Shown one piece after another: positions 43,315-53,070 of a stretch of 64,000 nt of DNA. The translations under genes and the position numbers were made by a program. The notes under the pieces were generated by a model, which saw only the letters and a program-made list of their open reading frames with translations, made no database searches and was not told the DNA's origin. The stretch comes from UBA5158 sp040389045 (GTDB taxonomy: Bacteria > Pseudomonadota > Gammaproteobacteria > DSM-16500). Position 1 is the first letter of the stretch, and every line of letters starts with the position of its first letter. The stretch covers positions 89,722 to 153,721 of the forward strand of contig JAZKAT010000024.1 in the NCBI GenBank assembly GCA_040389045.1, in the 5' to 3' direction.

Positions 43315-44790
43315 TTTCGTTTCTACATCCACCTTACCGCCAAAGAATTGGTAATTGTTTTTACCGAATTCTTTGGCGCGATACAATGCCATATCCGCGT
43401 GTTCCAATAGTGTTTCCATACTTAAACCATCATCCGGAAAAATACTAATGCCTACACTGCTAGTGATAGTGATGACTTTTTCTTTGATTTGCATAGGCGC
43501 GGTGATAGCCGCTAAAATTTTCTCCGCCAGTTTGGCGACAAAGCTCACTTCCTGAAAATCCGTAATCAAAATCACAAATTCATCGCCGCCTAGTCGTCCT
43601 ATCTTATCGGTGTGACGCACGCAAGCAGTCAAGCGTTTGGCGACTTCTTTTAATAATTGATCACCACCATCATGGCCCAGGGTATCATTGATTTTTTTGA
43701 AGTGATCAAGGTCCAGAAAAATTAAAGCAAAAAAACTTTTTTGTTGTTTAGCGATGCGTAATGCGAATAAAATATTTTTTTCCAGTTCACTGCGGTTATC
43801 CAAGCCGGTCAAGGCGTCATGGTAAGCCATTTTTTCCAGTTGAACTTCGGCGACCGTTAATTTCTTTACTAGCAGGGATACTTTCCAATACAGCCACAAC
43901 ATTCCTAGACACACGAATAAAAAGAAAATAGGGATAATAATTTGGACTTGCTGGCGCACCGGTTCGTAAATTTCCGCGGTGTTGATATGGGCGATCGCCG
44001 CCAGTCCTAACGTACCTATCGGACTATACGCTTCCAGAATTTCATTTTTATTCGTATTAATCGCAGTCAACTGCCCTTTTTGACCGGCCAGTGCATAACT
44101 CATCGCGGTGGGCTTACCATCTTCAATCAGCGGCAATACTAAGGGTTCGTCTTTTAAGCGTTCGGGAGAACACACCGCTTCATCTTGATTATTCAACGTG
44201 CAAATATGAAATTCGCCATTTTTTCCCAGACCAGCATTGCTTTGATATAAATTATTAATTTGCGTTAACGGCCATTCCACCATTAACACGCCAGCATATT
44301 TTTGTTTGGGGCCAGGCACAAGACGGGCAGTCACGCGCATCATCCAACCTTGTTTCCAAATTAATTTGGCTTCGTAAGGTAAATTAAGCGGCACGACAAC
44401 TTTGGAAGATTGGGTGAATTTACCCAGTGCATAAACTAATTTATTTTTATTATCCTGCAATTGCACGGCGGTAAAGCCGCGCGCGGCGAACAAGCCTTGC
44501 AATGTTTCAGCACTGTTACTGGCCGCGCTGCCGCCTAGTGATTCTTGAAACACCGGATTGGCAATAAGCAAATTAATTTCATGCAAAGGCTCTTGAATAT
44601 CTTTTTCAAAAACCGCGATACGGTTAGTTAAAACTTCCTGCAAAGTATTTTTTAAAGCGGCTTCGCTGCGACTCCCAAAAACGGCAAAACCAGAAAATTG
44701 CGAAATCAAACCCAGGCAAAATAAAATTGCCGCGCTAACTAAAGTTAAGAATGCTACGGTAAAGAAAGACAGTGAAATCCGTTTTATCAT
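43309..44790 (-). CDS. membrane-bound diguanylate cyclase
   Basis: The 493-aa protein has a membrane helix at about 10-32, a periplasmic sensor domain (about 35-280, Cache-like), a second helix (about 284-304), and a C-terminal GGDEF domain with DLDHFKKINDTLGHDGGD and an intact RLGGDEF at about 398-404. The inhibitory c-di-GMP site RxxD (RHTD) is five residues before GGDEF, so product inhibition is expected. It should make cyclic di-GMP in response to an extracytoplasmic signal. No EAL domain is present. Confidence 0.93.
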   Translation of the reverse strand: MIKRISLSFFTVAFLTLVSAAILFCLGLISQFSGFAVFGSRSEAALKNTLQEVLTNRIAVFEKDIQEPLHEINLLIANPVFQESLGGSAASNSAETLQGLFAARGFTAVQLQDNKNKLVYALGKFTQSSKVVVPLNLPYEAKLIWKQGWMMRVTARLVPGPKQKYAGVLMVEWPLTQINNLYQSNAGLGKNGEFHICTLNNQDEAVCSPERLKDEPLVLPLIEDGKPTAMSYALAGQKGQLTAINTNKNEILEAYSPIGTLGLAAIAHINTAEIYEPVRQQVQIIIPIFFLFVCLGMLWLYWKVSLLVKKLTVAEVQLEKMAYHDALTGLDNRSELEKNILFALRIAKQQKSFFALIFLDLDHFKKINDTLGHDGGDQLLKEVAKRLTACVRHTDKIGRLGGDEFVILITDFQEVSFVAKLAEKILAAITAPMQIKEKVITITSSVGISIFPDDGLSMETLLEHADMALYRAKEFGKNNYQFFGGKVDVETKL

Positions 44791-44809
44791 GAATCACTCC
44801 TTGGTATTA

Positions 44810-45547
44810 CTAACCCATCCGTTGTCGCAATGCCTCAAATAAAAAAATTCCCGTTGCCACCGATACATTCAAACTGGAAACTGAACCCTGCATTGGAATG
44901 TTTAGCAGTATATCACAATGTTCGCGAGTTAACCTGCGCAGCCCCTCACCCTCGGCGCCCAGCACCATGGCCAGTGGCCCCGATAAATCGGTTTGGAAAA
45001 CACTTTGCTTAGCTTCCCCCGCCGCGCCGTATAACCATACTCCTTGTTCTTTCAAATAACGCATGGTCCGCGCCAGATTAGTCACTTGAATAAAGGGTAT
45101 TGTTTCCGCCGCGCCGCAAGCCACTTTGCTAACTGTTGGCGTTAAACTTGCCGACTTGTCTTTTGGCACAATGACTGCATGCACACCCGCGGCATCGGCG
45201 CTGCGCAGACACGCGCCCAGATTATGCGGATCTTGCACGCCATCCAGCACCAGTAAAAAAGGTTTGGCATGTTGTTCAAGCAAGATAGCTAAATCGGCTT
45301 CGCTATAAGTTTTGGGTTTATGACATAAAGCCGCGATACCTTGATGGACCGCATTACCGGTTAATTTATCCAGCTCTTGCCGACTAACTTCTTCGGTAAT
45401 CAATTCAGCGCGATTGGCCAGTTCAAGCAACTGCTGGATTTTTTGATCGTGACGTTCTTTTTGCACGTACAAGTGAACAACACGCTCAGGTTGCTTCTCT
45501 AGCAAGGCCGCAACCGCATGGTGTCCAAAAACATAGGTTTTACTCAT
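44810..45547 (-). CDS. rlmB: 23S rRNA (guanosine2251-2'-O)-methyltransferase
   Basis: RlmB is a SpoU-type methyltransferase acting on G2251 of 23S rRNA. The 245-aa product has an N-terminal substrate-binding domain (YVFGHHAVAALLEKQPERV) and the knotted SAM domain with DPHNLGACLRSADAAGVHAV, VLGAEGEGLRRL and IPMQGSVSSLNVSVATGIFLFE. Its ATG overlaps the rnr stop as ATGA, the usual rnr-rlmB pairing. Confidence 0.95.
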   Translation of the reverse strand: MSKTYVFGHHAVAALLEKQPERVVHLYVQKERHDQKIQQLLELANRAELITEEVSRQELDKLTGNAVHQGIAALCHKPKTYSEADLAILLEQHAKPFLLVLDGVQDPHNLGACLRSADAAGVHAVIVPKDKSASLTPTVSKVACGAAETIPFIQVTNLARTMRYLKEQGVWLYGAAGEAKQSVFQTDLSGPLAMVLGAEGEGLRRLTREHCDILLNIPMQGSVSSLNVSVATGIFLFEALRQRMG

Positions 45548-47775
45548 CGGCGTTTTTTCTTCGCGGATTTTTTCTGCGGTGATTTACTGTCACGCCTAGC
45601 AGCGTCGGTTACTTCAGCTAACATAAAATCTATTTGCCGCAAATCCAAGTCAACGCGCACTACGCGCACTTGCACAACATCGCCAAGACGAAAACGTCTA
45701 CCGGTGCGTTCGCCCTGCATAGCCTGCTTGGTAGGATCAAATTGATAATAGTCGTTAGGCAAGGTGCTAATGTGTATCAGGCCTTCCACATAAATATCTT
45801 TTAACTCTACGAAAAATCCGAAGCTGGTCACGCTGGTGATAACACCGGCAAATTCTTCGCTGACTTTATCCAGCATGAATTCACACTTCAACCAGTCAAC
45901 AACTTCATGCGTCGCTTCATCGGCGCGACGTTCGGTCATCGAACAATGCTGGCCTTGCTTTTCCAGTAATGCTGAAGCTTCTTCATGAACGGGAAATTTC
46001 TTTCTTAAGACATTACGTATGCCTCTATGCACGATGAGATCGGGATAACGACGAATGGGTGAAGTAAAATGCGTGTAAGCTTCAAACGCCAGGCCAAAGT
46101 GGCCCTTGTTTTCCGCGCTGTAAACCGCTTGGCTTAGTGAACGTAATAATACCGTTTGAATCACACGCGAATCTGGACGTGTGGCAATCGCAGCTAACAA
46201 ATGGGCGTAATCACTGGGCGTGGGCTTTTTTCCGCCCGGCAATTTCAAACCCATTTCACCTAAAAATTTGCGCAAATCAGCAAGCTTTTCATCGCTAGGT
46301 CCTTCATGCACACGGAACAAGGTGGGAAATTCATTTTTTAATAAAAATTTCGCGGCGCAGATATTCGCGCATAACATACATTCTTCAATCAAGCGATGTG
46401 CATCATTACGCATAGTTGGCACTATCCGTTCGATTTTGCGTTGTTCACCAAACACGATACGTGTTTCCGGCATGTCAAAATCAATGGATCCTCGCGCTTC
46501 ACGCGCGCTATGCAGGATGTGATAGATATCAAATAAATTTTGGATGTGCGGCAATAATTTTTGATATTTCTGCTGTAATTCTTTATCACCTTGTTTGGCC
46601 ATCGCGTAAACCTGATTATAGGTCAAACGCGCATGGGAGTGAATCACGGCTTCGTGAAATTGATAGCGGGTAATTTTGCCCGTGGCGGAAATTGCCATTT
46701 CACACACCATCGTCAAACGGTCAACTTCAGGTTTTAACGAACACAAACCATTCGATAAGGCTTCCGGCAACATGGGAATGACTCGTTCCGGAAAATACAC
46801 TGAATTACCGCGCTGATAAGCTTCTTTGTCTAATGGGCTATGCAATTTAACATAATGTCCAACATCCGCGATCGCCACATACAAGACCCAGCCCTGACCT
46901 TGCGGTACGCAATAAACCGCGTCATCAAAATCTTTTGCGTCTTCCCCATCAATAGTCACAAAGGGTAAATCACGTAAATCTAAACGCCCTTCTAAAGCGT
47001 CCGCCGGCACTGTGCTGGCGAACCTGGCTGCTTCGGCTTCGACATCCTCAGACCAGATATAGGGTAAATCATGGTTACGAATCGCCACATCAATTTCCAT
47101 GCCAGGCGCCATGTGGTCACCTAGCACTTCAATAATTTTACCCGCTGGTCTATTTTGCATGGAAGGTTGCATGGTGATAGCAACCACCACCATTTGACCG
47201 TGTTTGGCGTTGGCACTCTCTTCTGGCGGAATTAAAATCGTTTGCGTAATACGTTGGTTGCTAGGCTCAACAAAGGTAGAACCCGACTCAATAACGTAAC
47301 GCCCTACTAACTGTTGGGTGTTATGCTCCAGCACGTCCACAATAATCGCTTCCGACCGGCCTCTATTGTCCATGCCTGAAACCCGCGATAGCACGCGGTC
47401 GCCATGTAATACCCCGCGCATTTGCCGAGCATTCAAAAACAAGTCGTCGCCGCCATCATCACGCGTGACAAAACCAAACCCATCTTTATGCCCAATGACG
47501 CGACCGGAGATAAGTTCCATTTTTTCAATGAGACCGTAAGTACCACGGCGGGTTTTATGCAATTGACCATCCCGCACCATGGCATTCAAGCGCCGGCGGA
47601 AAGCTTCAATTTCATGATCAACATGGAGATTCAAATCGCTGATTAACTGTTTGCGAGTGGCTGGACGGCCACGTTCAGTCAGATGTTCAAGGATAAATTC
47701 ACGGCTTGGAATCGGATGCTCATATTTCGCGGCTTCCCGTGCTTCGTGTTCGTCTTTTTTTTCGCCTTTTCCCAC
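45544..47775 (-). CDS. rnr: ribonuclease R
   Basis: RNase R is a 3'-5' exoribonuclease able to degrade structured RNA. The 743-aa product has an N-terminal winged-helix region (SREFILEHLTERGRPATRKQL), cold-shock domains, the RNB catalytic core with TIDGEDAKDFDDAVYC, HFTSPIRRYPDLIVHR, an S1 domain (EFAGVITSVTSFGFFVEL) and a lysine-rich tail (PQKKSAKKKRR). The start codon is GTG at 47775; AAGGTGG lies close upstream. Confidence 0.95.
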   Translation of the reverse strand: MGKGEKKDEHEAREAAKYEHPIPSREFILEHLTERGRPATRKQLISDLNLHVDHEIEAFRRRLNAMVRDGQLHKTRRGTYGLIEKMELISGRVIGHKDGFGFVTRDDGGDDLFLNARQMRGVLHGDRVLSRVSGMDNRGRSEAIIVDVLEHNTQQLVGRYVIESGSTFVEPSNQRITQTILIPPEESANAKHGQMVVVAITMQPSMQNRPAGKIIEVLGDHMAPGMEIDVAIRNHDLPYIWSEDVEAEAARFASTVPADALEGRLDLRDLPFVTIDGEDAKDFDDAVYCVPQGQGWVLYVAIADVGHYVKLHSPLDKEAYQRGNSVYFPERVIPMLPEALSNGLCSLKPEVDRLTMVCEMAISATGKITRYQFHEAVIHSHARLTYNQVYAMAKQGDKELQQKYQKLLPHIQNLFDIYHILHSAREARGSIDFDMPETRIVFGEQRKIERIVPTMRNDAHRLIEECMLCANICAAKFLLKNEFPTLFRVHEGPSDEKLADLRKFLGEMGLKLPGGKKPTPSDYAHLLAAIATRPDSRVIQTVLLRSLSQAVYSAENKGHFGLAFEAYTHFTSPIRRYPDLIVHRGIRNVLRKKFPVHEEASALLEKQGQHCSMTERRADEATHEVVDWLKCEFMLDKVSEEFAGVITSVTSFGFFVELKDIYVEGLIHISTLPNDYYQFDPTKQAMQGERTGRRFRLGDVVQVRVVRVDLDLRQIDFMLAEVTDAARRDSKSPQKKSAKKKRR

Positions 47776-47923
47776 AAGCCACCTTATAATAAAATTCCGA
47801 TAAATCGCTTTTTCCTATGATACGCGCAGGGACAAACTTTTTCCATTGATTCTCTCTAAAATGGGCTTTGTTTACCTTATCGTTTGAGGTAAAGTGAATA
47901 AAAGGGACTTCAAGGAAGCGCAA

Positions 47924-48142
47924 ATGTCTAAAATAGCTTATACAGCAGCTTTAAGCATCGTACTTTTACTGACCGCTTGCCAAACCATGCATAACCAGGA
48001 CGACAACCGTTATGCGGTGTGTAAAGAAATCAAAAACCGGATGATGTTCAGTGGCAATACCGCGAACCAAAACCTTGCCTTTCAAGAACGTTCTGAACAA
48101 GCAAAATTGTCTGAATCTTATCATGATGAAGGTTGTGTCTAG
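47924..48142 (+). CDS. small lipoprotein of unknown function
   Basis: The 72-aa product has a lipoprotein signal peptide with lipobox LLTAC (Cys at about 19), then a short polar region (DDNRYAVCKEIKNRMMF). AAGGAAG lies 5 nt before the ATG at 47924; the longer frame from 47894 lacks support. It is not recognised as a named family. It is followed 22 nt later by the VIT1-family gene, and the two may be co-transcribed. Confidence 0.75.
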   Translation: MSKIAYTAALSIVLLLTACQTMHNQDDNRYAVCKEIKNRMMFSGNTANQNLAFQERSEQAKLSESYHDEGCV

Positions 48143-48164
48143 CAACCTTTAAGTTGGAATAACT

Positions 48165-49193
48165 ATGGACCTACTGGATAACTGGCAAGAAGAAAAGCGT
48201 TCCGCTTACCTTTATCAAGTAATCGCTAAAATTGAAAAAAACCCGGAACACAAAAAGCTATTCCTTGAATTATCGACGATGGCGGACAAACAAGCCGATC
48301 TCTGGGTCAAGCAATTAGCCAAATCCAATATCCAGCCTCCGACCTTTACCCCCGGTTACCGCACGCTGTTTATCGCACGATTGATACGAATTTTCGGCAC
48401 GAAATATTTACGGATCATGCTGGCGGCGAGCAAAATTCGCGGCATGTCAATTTATCGCTCTCAGAACATGAGTAATATGCATGGCCGCAATGGCAACGGC
48501 GAGCATAAACATTTAACTTTAAAAAGCGGCAGTAATATTCGCGCGGCAGTATTTGGCATCAACGATGGTTTGGTTTCCAATGCCTGCCTGATTTTAGGTG
48601 TTGCCGGCGCGCACGCGGGGCAGCATTTTATAGTATTAACCGGCATTGCCGGTTTACTGGCTGGGGCTTGTTCTATGGGTTCGGGAGAATATGTTTCAGT
48701 GCGCTCCCAACGCGAAATGCTGGAATATCAACTCGCTCTGGAAAAACATGAGTTGGATACTTATCCTGAAGAAGAAGCCGCTGAACTTGCCTTTATTTAC
48801 GAGGCGCGCGGCTTACCTAAAGAAGAAGCCGTAAAAGTCGCCAACTTATTAATTCAAAATCCTGAAAAAGCCCTTGATACCTTAGCCCGTGAAGAACTGG
48901 GTATTAATCCAGATGATTTGGTATCGGAATGGGGAGCGGCTATTTCATCTTTTATTTCTTTCACGGTGGGAGCGGCTATTCCACTGTTGCCATTTATTCT
49001 GAGCGAATCGCAGCATAATTTATCTATGGCTATTGGCTTTTCAATGATTTCGCTGTTCGCGATTGGTGCTTCGTTAAGTTTATTCACTCAACGTAATGTT
49101 TGGTGGAGCGGGCTGCGCACTTTACTGATTGGGATTACCGCAGGCGCTATTACTTTTTTTGTGGGTATGTTATTGGGTGTGAACGCCAGTTGA
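48165..49193 (+). CDS. VIT1/CCC1-family iron/manganese transporter with degenerate ferritin-like N-terminus
   Basis: The 342-aa protein has an N-terminal helical domain (about 1-115) resembling the rubrerythrin/ferritin-like module of EVIT transporters, then the VIT1 domain (IRAAVFGINDGLVSNACLILGVAGA, GACSMGSGEYVSVRSQREM, and three C-terminal membrane helices). In functional ferritin-like modules an ExxH motif coordinates iron; the equivalent place here reads MADKQADLW, lacking the histidine. So the transporter part looks intact while metal binding by the N-terminal domain is doubtful. Efflux of Fe2+/Mn2+ is the likely role. Confidence 0.87.
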   Translation: MDLLDNWQEEKRSAYLYQVIAKIEKNPEHKKLFLELSTMADKQADLWVKQLAKSNIQPPTFTPGYRTLFIARLIRIFGTKYLRIMLAASKIRGMSIYRSQNMSNMHGRNGNGEHKHLTLKSGSNIRAAVFGINDGLVSNACLILGVAGAHAGQHFIVLTGIAGLLAGACSMGSGEYVSVRSQREMLEYQLALEKHELDTYPEEEAAELAFIYEARGLPKEEAVKVANLLIQNPEKALDTLAREELGINPDDLVSEWGAAISSFISFTVGAAIPLLPFILSESQHNLSMAIGFSMISLFAIGASLSLFTQRNVWWSGLRTLLIGITAGAITFFVGMLLGVNAS

Positions 49194-49260
49194 TCACAAA
49201 TGACGCAAACATTTTAACTTTCAAACATCAGCCATAATATTCCGTTAAGATTTAATCCTG

Positions 49261-49266
49261 TATAAT
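49261..49266 (+). promoter_or_regulatory. candidate -10 element of the 49316 gene
   Basis: TATAAT lies 49 nt before the start codon. No good -35 is seen at 16-18 bp; TTAAGATTTAAT lies just upstream and could be an activator site. Confidence 0.35.
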
Positions 49267-49315
49267 CCACCCCACAATAATTATAGATTAACCGCAAAAC
49301 GAGAGAGTAATTTTT

Positions 49316-51715
49316 ATGCAATCATCTTCTACCCTCAAGGTAGCGGCAGCACCTTCTATTGAGTTAACAGCTGAAAATATAGAATTGTTTTACCTAACCA
49401 TCGTCGGCCTTGCTTATTATCAAGCTTCCGCTCATAGTGGCATTGCGAAAAAAATTCAAAGCAAATATTTAAAGTATCTCAATAGCATTGGTGCTTTCAA
49501 CGCCCAATGGTCAACCCAAAAAATACTGTTGTGCGATCAAATCACCCACTTAGTTAACCAAAAAGTTTTTAACAATTCTATGGACGCTGGCATTATTACT
49601 GGTATCCATAAAGATATTGCTAACAATGGCGAATTAATTTCTTTAATTTTTGATATTAAATCCGAAGAATTTTTAATATTTTTGAACCAGCTTAATGATG
49701 GCAAAACCGCTATTATGCAAAGCATTGTTACACCGGCACCACCTTTACTTCAATCCCGCGGTCCTGAACATACATCTGTGATCTACGGCCAGGCGCGAAG
49801 TGAAGCAGTGTTAGCCAGCATTTTGGATCAAGGCGAAGAACACTATAATACAGGTCAATTTGTCCAAGCGATATCCTCATACACTCAAGGAGAAACTATT
49901 CTTCAAGCTATGGAGGGCAGTTGCCCTACCGTTATTCAGTATTATTCTACAAAACTTCAGCTTCAGTTAAGTAATGCTTATTTTTCTTATGGCATGATAT
50001 TTTACTTTAGCGATCCTGAACAAGCAGTGGAGCATTTGCATTTAGCCAGCATGTGTAGTGAACACTTAGCACATACTGCTGAAAATCCTTGGTTCAACGC
50101 GCAACTTGGATTAACCATGCTTGAACAACATAAAGCTTATGCAGTACTCCCACACAATATTGAATCAGCTTTCCACCACTTAGACAACGCTTTTAATCGC
50201 TTAAAGAATATTATTCTTAAATTACCTCCAAGATTACACGCAGCAATTTTTCAGAATATTATAAAAAACGTAATTAATGAATTAGAACTCCAATTTAATG
50301 TGTTTGGTAAACATAGTAATCACGAAAAACTCTTAATCGCCGATGAAATAATCCGTCACGTAGCTTTATTACCTAACGAACCAGCCAACCAATGCTTCTA
50401 TGCTTATTCCACCAAAATACTGCAAGAAAAAACCCTATTTATATTTGACCTATTAGGTGAAGAAAAAAATAAATCTATGTCGCCGCAAGTCCAGCTTAAC
50501 TATCTGGAAGCCGCTATTACAGACAATGAAAAAATTAAGCTAGACAATTCTGAGGAAGATATTAATTATCAACATTTATTTTTAAAAAATTTAATTAGCC
50601 AGCTGACAATAACCTGTCGCCAATATGACAGGGAACAAATAGGTTATTTTGCAACTTTAATTAAAAAAATTATAAATAAAATTCCAGCAGCATCCCAGCA
50701 AGTAGATGGCAATGCTTATGCCTCATTAATAAAAATTTTCATTAATCAATTAATGGACCAACCAGAAGAAATTACCCTGAGTACTTTGAGCTATTTTGCA
50801 GTGAAAAATCTGTATAATAATTACCTGATGATTCTTAAGATTTACCCAGATATTCCCGAAACATATCTTTTACCGATTGAGAAAAATAATTTAACCGGAT
50901 TTCACCAACACGCATTACTCTTTGGATTAAAGATGCTTTTGTTACGCCCCAATCCAACCTCCAAAAAAAATATTAGTTCTATTAAAAAAATAATGACTAA
51001 TCACGATTTATATATAATTTCACCAGACAGTATAAGTTTTCATTTCTTACAACAGAATATCGCTGGTCTGTTGCAGCAATATGCCCCGCTGATATCAGAT
51101 TATAATCACCGAAAGTATTTTATAAACTTTGCTATTTCAGCAATCGAAAAAATTCCTCCTTCATTGCGCTTAGAGGAAGATAAATTAACTCTCTTGACCT
51201 TGAGCAAATTGATTCAAATGACCGAAGCAGAAAAGCTAATTTATAACTCTGCTCCGGTTACTGACTCTACCGAACAGACGAACCGAATGAATCATATTTC
51301 TAGCATGATAGAAGAAATTGAGAATTCCAATGTTCCAGGTTTTCAAAACTGGGATGTTTGGATGGTAGAAATTCTTTCAGATAAACAAGTAGCAATAATT
51401 GATTATCAGGTAAATTATTTTGATAACTTAATTAATCAATTAGAAAAGAAATTTACTAAGAGTTTACATTTATTTAGTCAAGAACAAGGTGAGCTAAAAA
51501 AACTTTTTCATACCAGGCTGAAACCGCTTATAACACATAAAAGCCCTGAACTCTTTGCTGCAGCCAAGAAAGCTATCGCTAAGTATATAACAAAACAGCT
51601 AGAACCCGCCGAGCCTTTACTTAATACCATTCTGGAAAAAATCAAACTTTTGGAGTTTCTTGAAGTAGACGAGGATGAAATTGAAGCAGCCCCGATCCGG
51701 AGATATTCTATTTAA
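49316..51715 (+). CDS. TPR-like helical protein, candidate Dot/Icm effector (family member 3)
   Basis: The 799-aa protein is predicted all-helical, with a TPR-like segment near residues 175-200 (GEEHYNTGQFVQAISSYTQG) and another near 220-250. Its first 15 nt are identical to those of the 9650 gene (MQSSS), and both are preceded by AAAACGAG, so the two share a 5' end although the proteins diverge. It ends with an acidic cluster (EFLEVDEDEIEAAP) 8-20 residues from the C-terminus, the kind of Glu-rich block enriched in Dot/Icm substrates. The region is more AT-rich than the flanking housekeeping genes. Function unknown; effector status is inferred. Confidence 0.72.
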   Translation: MQSSSTLKVAAAPSIELTAENIELFYLTIVGLAYYQASAHSGIAKKIQSKYLKYLNSIGAFNAQWSTQKILLCDQITHLVNQKVFNNSMDAGIITGIHKDIANNGELISLIFDIKSEEFLIFLNQLNDGKTAIMQSIVTPAPPLLQSRGPEHTSVIYGQARSEAVLASILDQGEEHYNTGQFVQAISSYTQGETILQAMEGSCPTVIQYYSTKLQLQLSNAYFSYGMIFYFSDPEQAVEHLHLASMCSEHLAHTAENPWFNAQLGLTMLEQHKAYAVLPHNIESAFHHLDNAFNRLKNIILKLPPRLHAAIFQNIIKNVINELELQFNVFGKHSNHEKLLIADEIIRHVALLPNEPANQCFYAYSTKILQEKTLFIFDLLGEEKNKSMSPQVQLNYLEAAITDNEKIKLDNSEEDINYQHLFLKNLISQLTITCRQYDREQIGYFATLIKKIINKIPAASQQVDGNAYASLIKIFINQLMDQPEEITLSTLSYFAVKNLYNNYLMILKIYPDIPETYLLPIEKNNLTGFHQHALLFGLKMLLLRPNPTSKKNISSIKKIMTNHDLYIISPDSISFHFLQQNIAGLLQQYAPLISDYNHRKYFINFAISAIEKIPPSLRLEEDKLTLLTLSKLIQMTEAEKLIYNSAPVTDSTEQTNRMNHISSMIEEIENSNVPGFQNWDVWMVEILSDKQVAIIDYQVNYFDNLINQLEKKFTKSLHLFSQEQGELKKLFHTRLKPLITHKSPELFAAAKKAIAKYITKQLEPAEPLLNTILEKIKLLEFLEVDEDEIEAAPIRRYSI

Positions 51716-51723
51716 AAAACAAA

Positions 51724-52965
51724 TTAAATAGCCATCAAATAATCATGTAATTCCGCGATTGGCAACACTATGCAATCAACAGATAATTTCAATCTGGAAC
51801 CACCATAAGTGACTAACGCCAAAGGTGTTTTTGGCGAAATATGATTTTTATAATAAGGAGGGTAATTCTCAGCTTTTGATATTCCCTGTATCGCAAGTTT
51901 TGCATCAAATGCATACATGGCTCCATTTTCTGTTTTGAGTATAAAATCAATTTCTTCAGCATCGCTACTTCCTTTTGTCCGCCAAAAAAATAATTCCCAA
52001 TCTTTTCCATAATTTCGAATAAATTTTACTATTTCCGCCAATACTAGCGTTTCAAATAAAGCGCCATTTTGCGGGCTATTAATTAACGGGTTTGGATCTG
52101 ACCACCCTTGCAATCTTACCGCTAGTCCAGTATCTAAAAAATATATTTTTGGTGATTTAATAAGGCGCGTAGTAAGATTGTTAAAATAAGGTTTTAGTAG
52201 ATAAATTAAATCTGCCCGTTCTAAAATGCTTGTCCATTCTTTAACTGTTACTGCGGTAACACCACTATCTTTACTAATATCTTCATGCCTGGTTACTTGA
52301 GCGGTGCGCGCACCCAACAATCGTAAAACCGTAAGAAATTCTGATGACTTTTGAATACCTGCACTCATAATAATATCTTTTTCAACATAGGTACGAATGT
52401 AGTCATTTAAATATGTTGTCGGTGACAATCTGTCATTAGTGTAAAGCTCAGGCCAACCACCTTTAAAAATAATATCTTTAATCAGTGTTTCCGGTAAGGC
52501 AGTTAAAATTTCGTGTACCGTCAGTGTATTCAAATAAAAATATGAAGCGCGGCCTGTTAAACTTTCTTTAATATTTTTATCCATTAAAATTTGATTTGAA
52601 CCCGTCAAACGAAACAAGACCCCGGGTTTCGCTGCGGATGATTGAAATACCTCAGTACGTTTAACTTGATCAACCACTTTTTTAAGTTCGGGAAAAAGAT
52701 TAGGAACATATTGCACTTCATCGAGTAACAAGGGTGGTCCAAATTGTTGTAAAAAAAGCGCTGGATCTTGATTAGCAAGTTGGCGCATTTGCAAGTCATC
52801 AAAGGTAATTTCCTGAAAGTACCGAGGCAGACTACCCTCTCCTGCAACTGATTCATAAGCAGCCGCAAACAGAGTGCTTTTCCCGCATTGCCTGGGGCCA
52901 AGCAAAATTTGAATCCTGACCGAGGATTCCAGAATTTGTTGAGTTATATCTCGTTTTATATACAT
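51724..52965 (-). CDS. AAA-type ATPase with DUF4143 domain
   Basis: The 413-aa protein has Walker A GPRQCGKSTLF (about 23-33), Walker B LLLDEVQYV (about 80-88), a sensor-like FRLTGSNQILM, and a C-terminal DUF4143 nuclease-like region (GALFETLVLAEIVKF, FWRTKGSSDAEEIDFIL). Such stand-alone ATPases are widespread and mobile, with unproven roles. The D-E-x-D-F-x-L pattern at the end resembles a PD-(D/E)xK nuclease core. A 9-bp inverted repeat lies just upstream of the start. Confidence 0.85.
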   Translation of the reverse strand: MYIKRDITQQILESSVRIQILLGPRQCGKSTLFAAAYESVAGEGSLPRYFQEITFDDLQMRQLANQDPALFLQQFGPPLLLDEVQYVPNLFPELKKVVDQVKRTEVFQSSAAKPGVLFRLTGSNQILMDKNIKESLTGRASYFYLNTLTVHEILTALPETLIKDIIFKGGWPELYTNDRLSPTTYLNDYIRTYVEKDIIMSAGIQKSSEFLTVLRLLGARTAQVTRHEDISKDSGVTAVTVKEWTSILERADLIYLLKPYFNNLTTRLIKSPKIYFLDTGLAVRLQGWSDPNPLINSPQNGALFETLVLAEIVKFIRNYGKDWELFFWRTKGSSDAEEIDFILKTENGAMYAFDAKLAIQGISKAENYPPYYKNHISPKTPLALVTYGGSRLKLSVDCIVLPIAELHDYLMAI

Positions 52966-53002
52966 TTGACCATTCTAAGTTGTCACTTTAGTTTGGTCAA
53001 AT
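52964..53002. promoter_or_regulatory. inverted repeat at the start of the DUF4143 ATPase gene (possible operator)
   Basis: ATTTGACCA (52964-52972) and TGGTCAAAT (52994-53002) are perfect inverted 9-mers separated by 21 bp and overlap the start codon of the minus-strand ATPase gene. A protein bound here would block translation start or transcription, so autoregulation is possible. Confidence 0.4.
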
Positions 53003-53070
53003 AGTTATTTATTTCTAGTAAGATCAACGGCTTAATAAGATAGATGTAAGGGTCAGCTTTACAGAACGGA

